From the NCBI RefSeq assembly GCF_013373865.1, contig NC_050472.1, forward strand, positions 12,671,913-12,735,912: a DNA stretch of 64,000 nucleotides. The letters run 5' to 3'. Positions 39,982-53,040 of the stretch are shown in pieces. A model generated the notes under the pieces. That model was not told where the DNA came from. It did no database searches and saw nothing but the letters and a program-made list of their open reading frames with translations. The stretch's first letter is position 1. The number at the start of each line of letters is the position of its first letter. Made by a program: the position numbers and the translations under genes. Source of the stretch: Monomorium pharaonis (Eukaryota; Arthropoda; Insecta; Hymenoptera; Formicidae).

Positions 39982-42900
39982 CGCGCGCGTGCAAAGCATT
40001 CACTGAATCGTTTGCGACTTTCCGTGTGTGCATTTGGTCCGTGCGCATGTGCAGTGTGCGCATTTGGTCTGCGTCTGTTTCGCACTGTGTCCGTTTCACT
40101 CAGCTTGCTGTGTCCGTTTATTACTGTGCGCATCTGGGACTTACTCACTTGGACGAGGTGCGCGCTGGAGGGGGGCGCGCGCGCGCGTGCGTGCGTGCGT
40201 GTGTGTGTGTGTGTGTGTGCGCGCGCGCGCGCGCGTGCGCGCGTAAAGCATTCACTGCATCACATAAGTTTGCAACTTTCCACGCTAAACGAGTTGCTCG
40301 TAAAAATACATATAAGGTTTGTTTTTTATTCCTGCACTAGTGCAATAAGTAAGAATGAGAAAAAATATAATTGTCTTATTCTAACTTATTGCACCAGTGC
40401 AGCAGTGCAGGAATAAAAAGCAAACCTATAGACATTTGAAATTCGCACACTTTTTGCATGGCTTGTGCTAGACGGAGCATCCCAGTGAGAAACGATAATG
40501 AATTCGACATCAATTCGACGTCGAATCGACATCGAAATCGATGTCGATTCGATGTACTATTTCTCACTGGGATACGCTTGTGGCCAAGAAGCATGAGGAT
40601 ATGACTGCTGCGCATGCTCAAGTCATTACATTTCGTCGGTATGACAAGTTTCATAACCTGCATATTCATCAGTTTTAATGATTTTCGCGCAGGGGTGACC
40701 GTACCGCACGGTCACTGGGCATAGCGAACCTACGCGGACCCGAGCTCATTACAATGCGGACAAACACATACACATAAACATATACACATACACGTATCTA
40801 CATACACCAATACAGAAGTGAACAGCTGTAATACTAATACAGTCAACAGTGTCCGATATCCAAACGGATGGGACACATTAAACCTACAAAAGAAAAAAAA
40901 AATTAACGATTAATATCTTATTTCCCGGGGCAGAGCAACGCTTTTTTCTGCCAGATTTGTTTGAAGCAAAACTGTGTCGAATAAGCATAATTACATCGAT
41001 ATTGCGAGACCCTAAATTGAATAATTACCCTAATTGCACCGAACTTCATAGGAAATTTTTAGAAACTAACTGTATTTTATTATTATAACAAAATTATTAT
41101 TTCGAAAACTCTGAAATTTTACAGATGTGTTTCGAAAATGATTTCGAATCGATTGACGTAAAAGAAAATGATTTTTTACATTATGTCTGCTAATCGAACA
41201 TTCGCCGAATTTCATAGGGAATTTTTAGATACCAACTTTATTTTATTAATTATGACGAAATTATTATTTCGAAAACTCTGAAATTTTACAGACGTGTTTC
41301 GAAAATGATTTCGAATCGATTGACATACGAAAAAATGATTTTTGATGTTATGTCTGCTAGCTCAACGCCCAATTTTTATTTAGTAATTTTAGCTAAACTA
41401 TTATTTCGAAAACTATGAGAGCGTTTTCGAAAACGTGCAAAAACAATTTGCAAACGATTAGAATAGTCGAAAATAAGAAATATTGAAGTCGTCTGCTAAA
41501 TATACTGTTACGCGCGTTGCCCGGTATACTCTCCGGCCGCGAGTCAGCTATCAAATCGGCGAAGTCGATCGGCGGCGACGGTCAGCTGTCTGGAGCCGGG
41601 CAACGGAATTGGCGGAGAACCAATAAACAGTTGTTAAGGGGCGTCGAGCCAGTTTGGTCGTTATTTGTAAACGCTTCTAATAAAGTCGTTCGTTTTGAGA
41701 GTTAAAAGAGTGTTTCTTCATTTCCGCGAGCGCGCGCGTAACATTTTGGGAAATAGATCCTTCATTCACCGCGCAGGAATCCAAAAGCGAACGCGCTTTC
41801 CCTCGCAAACAAGAAGCCAGAGCCACGGCTTTCTCTGCTTCTCCCCAACGGTTGGCGCCGACAATTAACGAAAATTGCGCGAGGAATTCCCGCAACGGAG
41901 CCGAGCCGTCGAAAGTATCTGCCATTTGACAATAAATGTAAATTTATAATAAAAATCTTAGCAATTTTACATTTAGAGTACTTATCTCAGTTTTCTTATA
42001 CTAAACATACAACTGCGTACAGCCTAGCACTAGCACGGCTGACTACGATAAACTTAGACTAGACAATTATATCTATATTTGGAATATATTCCGGTGTATC
42101 AGCATCGTCAGCGCCACCATTTGGTACTACATTTCTGACAAATTTTCGCCTCACTCAAAACCACAAAGATCAGTCTCCTGGTTGGGTGCTTTCCATTTAA
42201 TGACACAAGTCGACACAAGTGTCGTTCTATCTTTGTTACTCATTGAACATAAAAAAAGATAGAACGATGCTTGTGTCGACTTGTGTTACTAAATGGAAAG
42301 CACCCGTTCTAGTTTTCATAGTTCTAGTCTTCATAGTTCCAATATTCACTGCCAGTACTAAAAATCTATAGGGTGCGTTCCAAATAAGCTTTCTCTAACT
42401 ATTTTTTTAGTTACAAAGTTGGTAACCCTTTAACTAAACAAAACTTTTTGTTTTGTTCCGTTATGAATCAGCTGATATTTATTAATAACCAAAAATGAAT
42501 ATTGCTGTATTAAACGAAGCCTTATCAAAGGGAGATTTCCAGAAAGTAACACAAATTGATACAGCAGTATTTCTGTTTTTGATATTCAGTGAAAGACAAG
42601 GACAAAATTACTGCATGCTGCCCAGTTAGCCAGTTGATATAATAAAGATATTAGCATTTTGCTACGCATTTATGTCGTCCCTTGTGCTGTTGTTTGCTAG
42701 CATTTGATGTCGGAAATAAAATTCTTTGCACCTTTTTAAACATTATGCTAGCATTACTTAAGATCAGTGTCGAATGCTAGCAAATAACCACAAGGGACGT
42801 AAATGCGTAGCAAGATGCTAAAATCTTTATTAGCAACATGAAAACAATTTGTGCTCATACATACATTTGTGGCTATCTGGGTGTGTCAATTTGTGTCTCT

Positions 42901-45900
42901 TACTGGAAAACTTCCAAAGTAGTTATTACCTATATTTGGTATTCCTAATACATATAGGGCTATGTACAACTGCTTTTCTGCAGAAATGGTCATTCTGCCA
43001 ATTTTTTTCATCCTTTAAATCACCTCTTAAGGGGATACTAAACTGTTTTATCATTAATTTTTGGACACCGAAATCTTTTTATTGATTGCATGGAATTGAA
43101 AATCCTTCTCCAAAATTAAAATACAGATAATAACGCGGTGCGCTGCGATCAATTTCATACGAAAAACGAAAGAAAGTTAGAAAATTATAGTTTTGTTATC
43201 GACTTCTGTAGTCGATGACACTCGTGAAAACATTGGCTGCGTATAACAGTTTTAAACTTTGTACGTATAAAATAAGCATGGAGCGCACTTAGCATTTCAG
43301 CAAAGAACAATACTGTGTTTTTAGAATGAGCCTAGGAACCTTAGAAAAAAATTTTTCGGTGTTTAAGAGGATCCTATCTGTTTTATCGTCAGAATTGTAC
43401 AATTTGTTCCAATGTACAACTTTTTATTGCATTTACAGAATTAAAAATTCTCCACAATTAATTCTGAAAAAGGATTTCAAAATCTATAAAAAAAATACAT
43501 ACAAAATTTTGTTAATAACGTGCCCAAATGACTCTACATTATCGACTTCGATCAAGTTTGACAAGCAGTTTAGCATCCTCTTAATAACAATAATAGGTAA
43601 TTAAAAATCGAGCGTCTCATTCTAATAATAAAAATTACAATTTTTATTTATTAATTTTTAATTTTTTTGTATAAATATTTTATATTCTATTAAATATAAT
43701 TATATTCCTAAAAGATTCTCAAAATTCTTCATTCCCAGTAAACACATTTTATAGCGGCAATATAACATGGAAGTTTCATGTAATTTAACATTGTTATTTT
43801 TGTGATATGTAAGTGCTATATAACATGGAAATAACTTGTTACGTAACATTTGTTATACGCAAGTAATATAATTGTTATACATTGTTTTGGCGTTACAGTT
43901 ATGTAACAAAAATTGTATATTCATAACATAACACGCTCGTATCAATGTTATTACGGAACGATGCGTAGTTGACTCAGAAATCAGACAACACTATAACATC
44001 TTGAATGAGAGATCTATTTGATATTTAAAAAAATTATCATAAAGATAATGTTTTCAAAAATAACGGTTTGTCTACAATTACTGCGCACAAAAAAATACAC
44101 AAAATTTAAATTTATCATGTACTGAACAAACCCTTACGGAAAAAACACTCTAATTTTGAGAGTTTACACTCAAAATTAAGTGTTAATACTCGATTTTGGG
44201 AGTTTACTCCCAAATTTAGGTGTATACGCTCAAATTTTGAGTATTTACACTAAAGATTGAGTGTTTATACACGAACATTAAGTGTGTACAGCCAATGATT
44301 AAGTGTTCATACTAAAGTTTGGATTTAAATACTGAATATTTAAAAATATACTCTCAACATTTGGATATAACGAGTAAGTCCCAGATGCGCACAGTAATAA
44401 ACGGAAACAGCAAGCTGAGTGAAACGGACACAGTAACAAACGGACACAGACCAAACGGACACAGTAATAAACGGACACAGTGCGAAACGGACACAGTAAC
44501 AAACGGACACAGTGCGAAACAGACACAGTAACAAACGGACACAGACCAAATGCGCACAGAGCGAAACGGACACAGACCAAATGCGCACAGAGCAAAACGG
44601 ACACAGTGCGAAACGGACACAAACCAAATGCGCACACTGCACATGCGCACGGACCAAATGCATACACGGAAAGTCGCAAACCCATGTGATGCAGTGAATG
44701 CTTTGCACGCACACACACACACGGGGGGTGCAAGGGGGACCTTCGGCCCCCCTCCCGCACCCACCCCGTCCAAGTCGCTAACCTATGTGGACTTTACTCT
44801 GCTTGCAATGTACATAGATTGCATTTGGTCCGTGCGCACGTGCAGTGTGCGCATTTGGTCCGTGCGCATTTGGTCTGTGTCCGTTTCGCACTGTGTCCGT
44901 TTCGCTCTGTGCGCATTTGGTCTGTGTCCGTTTGTTACTGTGTCCGTTTCGCACTGTGTCCGTTTGTTACTGTGTCCGTTTATTACTGTGTCCGTTTGGT
45001 CTGTGTCCGTTTGTTACTGTGTCCGTTTCACTCAGCCTGCTGTGTCCGTTTATTACTGTGCGCATCTGGGACGCTCCCGATATAACACACAATAAATGAG
45101 TGTATACTTCCAACATAAAATGTGAACACTAAAACGTTGGGGATGTACACTCAACATCTATCGGTTGAAGGTATACACTTCCCAGATAACACAGAGATGA
45201 ACAGAAATTCCTAAAGAAGTCATTTTAATGAATACTTGGAGAAGTAGAAAAATGAATACATAAAGAATTCTTGAGGAATTAGCCACAATGAGTTCACATT
45301 GAAGTATTCCTTAAGAGTTCATTGCAATGAATACCTCGCGATTTATTATTTGGAATACTTTGAGTATTCATCAGAAATTACTCGAGTGTTTGGATAATCT
45401 CAATTACATTTTTATAATTATATATCGCTTAATAAATGCTAATTTATACTTTTATACACGAAATGCGTTATATATAATTAACAAAACAATATACTAACAA
45501 ATATGTATGCATAAACAAGACGTGTTTATGGATCATCACGGGGCGTTAGGATATGTACGGTCTTCGAAGTCAAGCAACGTTGGCGATGGTTGACACTTGA
45601 ATGGGTGACCGTTTTTTCAGGTAAAGAAATTAAACATGCTTTAACAGGTACGACTATGGCTTGGCTGAAACATGGTATAATCTTCTTTCTCTTACAAAAT
45701 TAATCAGAATTTTTTATTTTTTAAATTTTTCTGAGAAACGTTCCAATATTATAAAAATTGGAACATTTATCAGAAATCTTGAAAATAAATTTTTTAATTC
45801 CGTTTGAGATATCTGCTTGAAGAAGTCCTAATGAATACCTTAAAAAGTTCTGAGGAATTCCAACAAGTAATTCTATATGAATACTTTAAGAAGTCCTGAG

Positions 45901-48900
45901 GAATTCGAATCATGGTGCATATAACTTCCTACGTTATTCTTAAAGTATTCTTCTATGAATTCCTCAGGAATTACTGTTCAGAAAGGAAGACTACTTTATG
46001 AATTCTTTAAGAAGACACTGTGTTATCTGGGTTAATATTGAGTGTACACTCTCATACATTGGATTAGAAAATATTAAATAAAAACAAAAGCAAAAAAAGC
46101 AAGTTCAACCGAGATTAAAATTAATCTGCATTGGTAGAAATGGACATAAAACGAATATCTAAAATAAACATTCAACTAGAGTGCTCAGCTGGCTTTGAAT
46201 ATTAATTTGAGTATTACTTTCAACTTGGATGTTTGCCATCTAATTGAATGTTAATTTCAATGTTATTCTTAAATTTAGGATTAACATTGAAATTAACCCA
46301 CCAAACACCAAGTTACATGTAACGTGCCTGTTAGTTGTAATTTCCCACTCAACAACGTAATTTTAATATACCACGTGTGTTATATTACAATTATATTATT
46401 GAGTGGGAAATTACAACTAACAGGCACGTTACATGTAACTTTGTGTTTGCTGGGAACACTCAATTAGATGGCGAACATTCAAGTTGAGAGTAATAACACT
46501 TTAATTAAAAGTAAATTAAAGAGCGAACACTCAAGTTGAGTGTTTACACTGAATTGAGTGTTTACCCCTTGCCCCAAATTATATTCAACTTAAGTATTTT
46601 TTTAATGTTATTTTTAGTGTTTTTTCCGTAAGGGCTTTCATTCATAATTTCCGCGTTTTCGATCTGGGGCCTTATTCTGTACCGGCTACTGACAACTATC
46701 GGCGTCGTTGTGCAGGCTTTTTGCCATATAAAATATCTGTGCAACGATAGTTGTCGGTAGGCAGTACAGAATAGATCCCCTGCATAGAAAGTGACTGAAA
46801 TCTGACGTTTAAAGTTGACGAAAAGTCAACTTTTCGTTATGACGGGAAGTCGACTTTCAGTTTTTTGGGTCATTCGCCGACTATAAGCCGACTTAAAGTG
46901 GACTTTTGTCCTTAAAAAAGTCGACTTCAGGCCAAGTCAAGTTTCGATGAAGTCGACTTTAAGTCGACTTAAAGTCGACTTTTTGCTCTTAGGTGGTATT
47001 CAATACAATGAACTCTTAAGGAATACTTCAATGTGAACTCATTGTGGCTAATTCCTCAAGAATTCTTTATGTATTCATTTTTCTACTTCTCCAAGTATTC
47101 ATTAAAATGACTTCTTTAGGAATTTCTGTTCATCTCTGTGTTATCTGGGTATACATATATATACACATATATAAGTTAAAAAACGTGATTAGATCCGTGA
47201 CCAGAACGTATCCAATCATTGGATTTCAATGACTGCGTTCAACAGAAAAAGCAGCTTTGCTACTGTTGTAAAACTCTTCAACACGTATCCAATCATTGGA
47301 TTTCAATGGCTGCGTTCAGCAGAAAAAGCAGCTTTGCAACTGTTGTAAAATTCTTCAACACGACTGGTTTATACATTTAGATCTAATAGGAACTAAAAGC
47401 AATAACCAATCGTGTTGAAGAATTTTACAACAGTTGCAAAGCTGCTTTTTCTGCTGAACGCAGCCAATGTATAATATTTGCAAGCATGCGCGAAACATAT
47501 TTCCGGACTCTTTAGAGAGAAAAGTATGGACACGGTTTCGCTTGGTATTGCCTATGAAGACTAGAACCATGATGTAATAAGAAAGGTGTACCATTGCGCA
47601 TATAGCGATGGCGGCACGATGAGCGGAGCCAATGAAATTTGGGTCCAAATGCACCGCAACAAATAATCTTCTTCTTTCGAACATTTGGACCCAATTCTTA
47701 TTGGTCGACTACTGCGCATACATGATGTTGGTTCACCTTTCTTATTACATCATGACTAGAACCAGAAGATCGATCTCTGTGGTTTTGATAGAGCACTAGA
47801 AAAGTATAGGTATTCTCACGTCCGCCATTTTTCTTCAAACTAGCAAGTAACTAGCATAATGTTTTATGTATATAATACATCGCAATAACCTTTACAGTCT
47901 CAAAATCATAAATATCGTGTCTTCGTTTCATTGTCGCATAAAGTTTGGTGCTTCCAAAGATTATTGACGTATATATATATACAAAACATACCTAATTTTT
48001 CCTGCTAGTTAGAAGAAAAATGGCGGACGTGAGAATACTCACACAACTTGCATAAGCGCATAAGCATATACATAAAAAAATTGATTGGTCTACAAGCCCT
48101 TACATAAGAAAGTAGACCAATCGAATTCCTTATGCATATGCTCATGCGCTTATGCAAGTTTATGGACGGGATTCATAGACCGATCTTAAGCTCAAGCATT
48201 GTCTCAAGTCTAGCTTCGAGCCGACTTGAGACTTACTTAACCAATGAAATAACAGCATTGACGTCTCAAGATCGTGCTTAAGCTGGAACTTGAATAAGGT
48301 TCGACTATGAATTCCAGCCTATGTAGATATACCATTACTCCTGCTGCCATTGTAGATCCTGCATAAGAAAATAGACCAATCGAATTCCTTATGCATATGC
48401 TTCTCCGCTTATGCAAGTTTGTGTGGATATACCATAAATATAATAGAAATAGGAAGAAAAATACAGAGCATACACAGCAATAGATAAATAAAAGAGTACG
48501 TGAAATACAATTATAAAATCTACTGATGGATGTAATACATTAAACTCACAAAGAAGAACTTTATTGATTAATATCTGGATAGCTTTAATCTGTCATTACT
48601 GTACCATTTTAAGGCTCAATTTCTCGTTTATTTTATTTTGGTTATATTGCAAAAACATTAATTATTAACAAAAATGTCAAACAAAATTACTATTACACAA
48701 TTATAAAAATATATTGATTAACAGAAAACACTTTCTAGTTTATATTTGTTGCAAAAGTTTTAGCTTTTATTTAAGAAATATCCAAAAATAAAGTGGCAAT
48801 ATTTATAATCTAATAATTGATATGAAAATATTGTTAAATGCCAAAGTCCACCTTGACCAAAAAGTGATGGTTCTTATTTTTCTATTTAGTTAATTTAATG

Positions 48901-51900
48901 TAACAATATTAAAGCTGCTTCAGCTTTTCCAATGCTTTAAGCATTGTATTCTTATTGTTTATCAAATATTAAACAAAAACAAGGGATGAAGTACTGGTAG
49001 CATTAGAGTGATTGCAACACAAGTAAAAATAGTGCAACAACTTGGAAAATCAAGTGTGATGTAGCATTTTAAGCAAATTAATGCATTACATTTGTTATAT
49101 ATACTTGTTATACATCTACTGACATCGAAATAAAGTGTTATGAATTCAGCAACATTACTTATAAGTGCAATCAGTTCAGGACATTAAAAAAAAAAAGGTC
49201 ATCAATAGTACATTATATTGTTTATAATGTAACAGCAACAGATGATTGATAACAAATTGGAACTGACATGTCGCTGTCAATTTACCATTATTAAAAATAG
49301 AATTCATATGAGTTCAACCTAACAGACATAATGCTGTTTTATTTCATTCCAAGGTAGTTAAATGATTATTGGCAACATCATGATTGCAACATCATGACAT
49401 TTGGCTATCTGGGAATGATTAAAAAATAACTTAAATTGAGTACAATTTGATATTATAAATTAAGTCAATTGTAGTATAGTTAGTATATATAGAAGTTTAT
49501 CTATCATAAAAATTTATTTTTCTTTAATTTTATAATATGTATATCATACATATCTAAAAAAAAATCTCAAACTTTGATGACAATAAAGGTCAAACTTGGG
49601 ATGTGCTTAAAAAGTCATACTGCAAAACATATACTTGATGCTAAAGTCTTATCTTGATAAGTTTAATGTTGCTGCATCAGGACTTATCGTAGTATAGACT
49701 ACATTATCGTACTATAGACTACATTATGGAAGGTCAGTACTTGTTAAGTTTGCATGTAGTTACATTGCAAATAGTAAAATTGCGAATAATTATGAGAGGA
49801 TTTAATTACTCGGATAAAACAAAATTTTTCGAAAATTTAAGTCACTATTGAATAAAATATGTAAGAAATGGTATTATATAATATGATTACATTATAAAAA
49901 TTTGTGTAAAAATGCCTTATTTATGTGATTTAGTTTTTTGCATAAAAATAAACTAACGTGTTAAGTTACATTTAATATGTAAATTTATTTTTATATACAA
50001 TATAGTGTGTATCACTTTTATACAGAAAACTAAATCACACTATACATTTAAATTTGTAGCAAATGTATAATTTTTTATCAGTTGTACATACACAAAACAA
50101 AAAATAATATATACGGAGTGTCTTGAAACACGTGGGTCAACGTGTTTCATAAAAAGGTAGAAGGGCTCAAGATGAACAGAAAAGTCTTCTACCATTTTGC
50201 GATATTTGCAAAAATTATTGAGTCATTAAAGCGCGCAGAAAAGAGACAGGCTCGGGCCGCCTAAATTATAGCACAGCTTAGGTGTAGCAAAGCCTAAGTT
50301 GTAGCACATCTAACTACCTCTGCCTGTCTCTCTGTACGCTCTCATTACTATGAGTTTAACATTTAATGACTCAATAATTTTTACAAATATCGCAAAATGA
50401 TAGAAGACTTTTGCTCATCTCAATCCCTTCTACCTCTTTACGAGCGTTGTACCCACATGTTTCAGGACACCATGTATATATCATTTTTATACTTATAGGT
50501 TTAATGTATACAACAGTTTTGATGTGCACCAGTGCGCATTAGTGCATTCCAATCAAATTCAGTATAGGTCTGTAAATAAAAAGTATAATATCGTTATGAC
50601 TTGTTATTTTATTTTTGTATGTATTATTTAATGGCATTAATCATATCAAATACATTTCTTGATCTCTCGCCTTCTGTCTCAGTATTGAAATTATTCAATA
50701 TATATCAAAATATTTCGACTAAAATAAAATAACACAAAATAAAATATTTTATAAAACAATTTCAGAAAAGAAAGATCTTATAGACATTTGTTAGCATCAA
50801 AACTATTAAATTGTTTGCAATTTGGTAAATATGTAGTATAATGTTTTCCTCTTTGATTTCCCTCTTATTTTGTAATTTTATGTATTCTTATGCATAGAAT
50901 CTTTCCTGAGAAAGAAAATTATCACTCAAGTTACTAATATTTTTTTGTAATTAAAAATTTTTTTTATGTCAGTAAGTGGAAAGGATAAGTTTATGACTGC
51001 AAAAAATTATAACAGAGAATTGAGTTTGTGATTAAAAATGTTTATCTTATTAATTTATATTAGTAAATATTCTTCAGTTAAAAATAAAAACAATTTTCTT
51101 ATAATTAAAAAAATGTATACCTTATTCATTCACATTAACAAATATTCTCTGCTTTAATTAAAAATAAGAATTATTTTTTTATATAATTTTAATTTTAATT
51201 ATAGCAGAGAATAATTTGTGATTGATCACAATATAAAAATGAATATATGTATAAATTTGGCCCACACAGTTTAACATTACCAACAACATCCTAAACAAGA
51301 AGTCAAGGATTGTTATTAAACTGTTTGTCTAAATAACTAATATTTAATTTCTAAATTACTATACTAGAAAGTGCGCGCAGAAAATGAAACAGATTATTTA
51401 ATATCTCGAGTATAAAAAAGACATCACAACAATGACGACAAATTTTGATCATAACGATGGTAAATGTGGTCACAAAAATAACAAAATTTAGTCACTACAT
51501 TAAGTTCAAAACATATATCCAAAATTTCTTTTTGCTAATATAGACAGATTTTTTGATGTCACAACCAAAATGTATCGCTAATTTTTGTATCTGCTAGAAT
51601 TTTGTCATGTATAGAATTTGTAAATTCTGTTTCTGTCATTTAAATTGATTAAGTGCAATACATATACATATCACAGTATTTGCTAATCATTCAGCTACCT
51701 CAGCTAATTTTTACACATAATTTTTATTGAAGTTGCAAGATCTTTTCTTTGAGTGTAAAAATTGAAATACAATTATTCTTTGTTTTATAACTCAACTATT
51801 ATAAAGCAAATAATTAAAAACTTTTGTCTGGATTATCTCTAAAGGAACATTTGAAAAAGGCACAATTAAAAAAAAGACTTTAAAACATCTTTAAAGTAAC

Positions 51901-53009
51901 GCCTTTAGAAAAATAACATTTTATAAACATTCATTATTATGACTGATGTCAGTTGACACTAAATTGACGTCATTATTTTTTCTTTTAACGTTACTGTGCT
52001 ATTTGGGCCATAAAAAATAGCATTAAAGAACATGCGTAGTAGCTTTGTAACCAATAATTATTTATCGTATTCCTATTTACTGACATTAAAGAAAAGAACT
52101 TCAAAATTAAATAAAAAAGGAAGATTTTATTTGTAATTTTCTTTCTCAGAAAAGACTACACATAAAAATACACAAATTTACAAAGTTAAAAAAAACAGAA
52201 GATAAAGCATTACTGCACTTTTACTATCAATTTAATCACTTGGCGCAAGATATCGCATCTCTTAATTTGTAAATTAAATATTTCAGCTTTATGTAAGAAC
52301 TATGTTTCAAGGCCGACGAATTTATACGACGCGTGATTCTTATCTGAAGATTGCAAAAAATTCATAAAAATTATTATTAGGCACCAAGAACTGCTTTGAC
52401 CAAGAAATGATTTTTTATTTTACTTTTCTTATTTCTTTTAATTTTTTTTGAAGTTGCGAATTATGTCTACTATATTTTTAAAATAGTTCTGAAAAATACC
52501 CGCGATTCTTGCACTTACTAAATAAGACTACAATATATTTAAAATAATGAATACTTTGAAAAAATTATCAAAAAATCTCTAACATAATATAGGACATATG
52601 AATCACATATAAAAACAAGCGGACTGGAACATGATTCAGACGTAGATGAGAGAAAAAGAGATGTAAGGGGCGTTATATCCCCGTTTTATCATAGAATTAG
52701 TGCTTAGAAATTGAAAACAAACCCCAAAATAGTACCGTGATACCGATCATAACTCAGAAATGAGTAATAGAAGAGGAACAAAGGTCCCACACATGCAAAA
52801 TACTATGATGCTTTTGCTTGCAATTCATGATGTATCCTGCAAATGCGTTTATATAGCAACTTTGATTCAATAAATATATGTAATGTTAGCTGTAATTTTC
52901 TATTTATAAGAAATTAGTTATTTTACATCGGTTTAACTTGTTATAATACTATAATATAACTATTATGTTGCACTCTATTAATTTGCTTTTTGTGTGTATA
53001 TGCGCGCGC

Positions 53010-53040
<31 letters not shown>

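Larger units (their letters stand above)
44131..46634. mobile_element. CCCTTACGG foldback element, copy 4, carrying three insertions
   Basis: Same family as copies 1-3, ends CCCTTACGGAAAAAACAC and inverse. Flanks differ (AA and CT). It is the host for elements at 44372-45078, 45181-46031 and 46297-46454, each of whose empty site can be read from copies 1-3. Confidence 0.82.

Noticed and set aside
38073..40416. Long overlapping ORFs with repeated peptides (also 11524-12076, 27377-27741, 44299-45099)
   Set aside because: They arise on both strands and in several frames because 15-bp words keep the reading phase. No start context, codon bias or known domain; these are arms of foldback elements.
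42849..43085. ORF of 78 codons (also 60836-61039, 47355-47694)
   Set aside because: AT-rich chance frames, partly inside elements, without recognisable domain or start context.
45551..45625. Functional 5S rRNA gene
   Set aside because: Only the central promoter part is conserved; the terminal stems do not match and it lies within a transposon. The same holds for 61830-61900.
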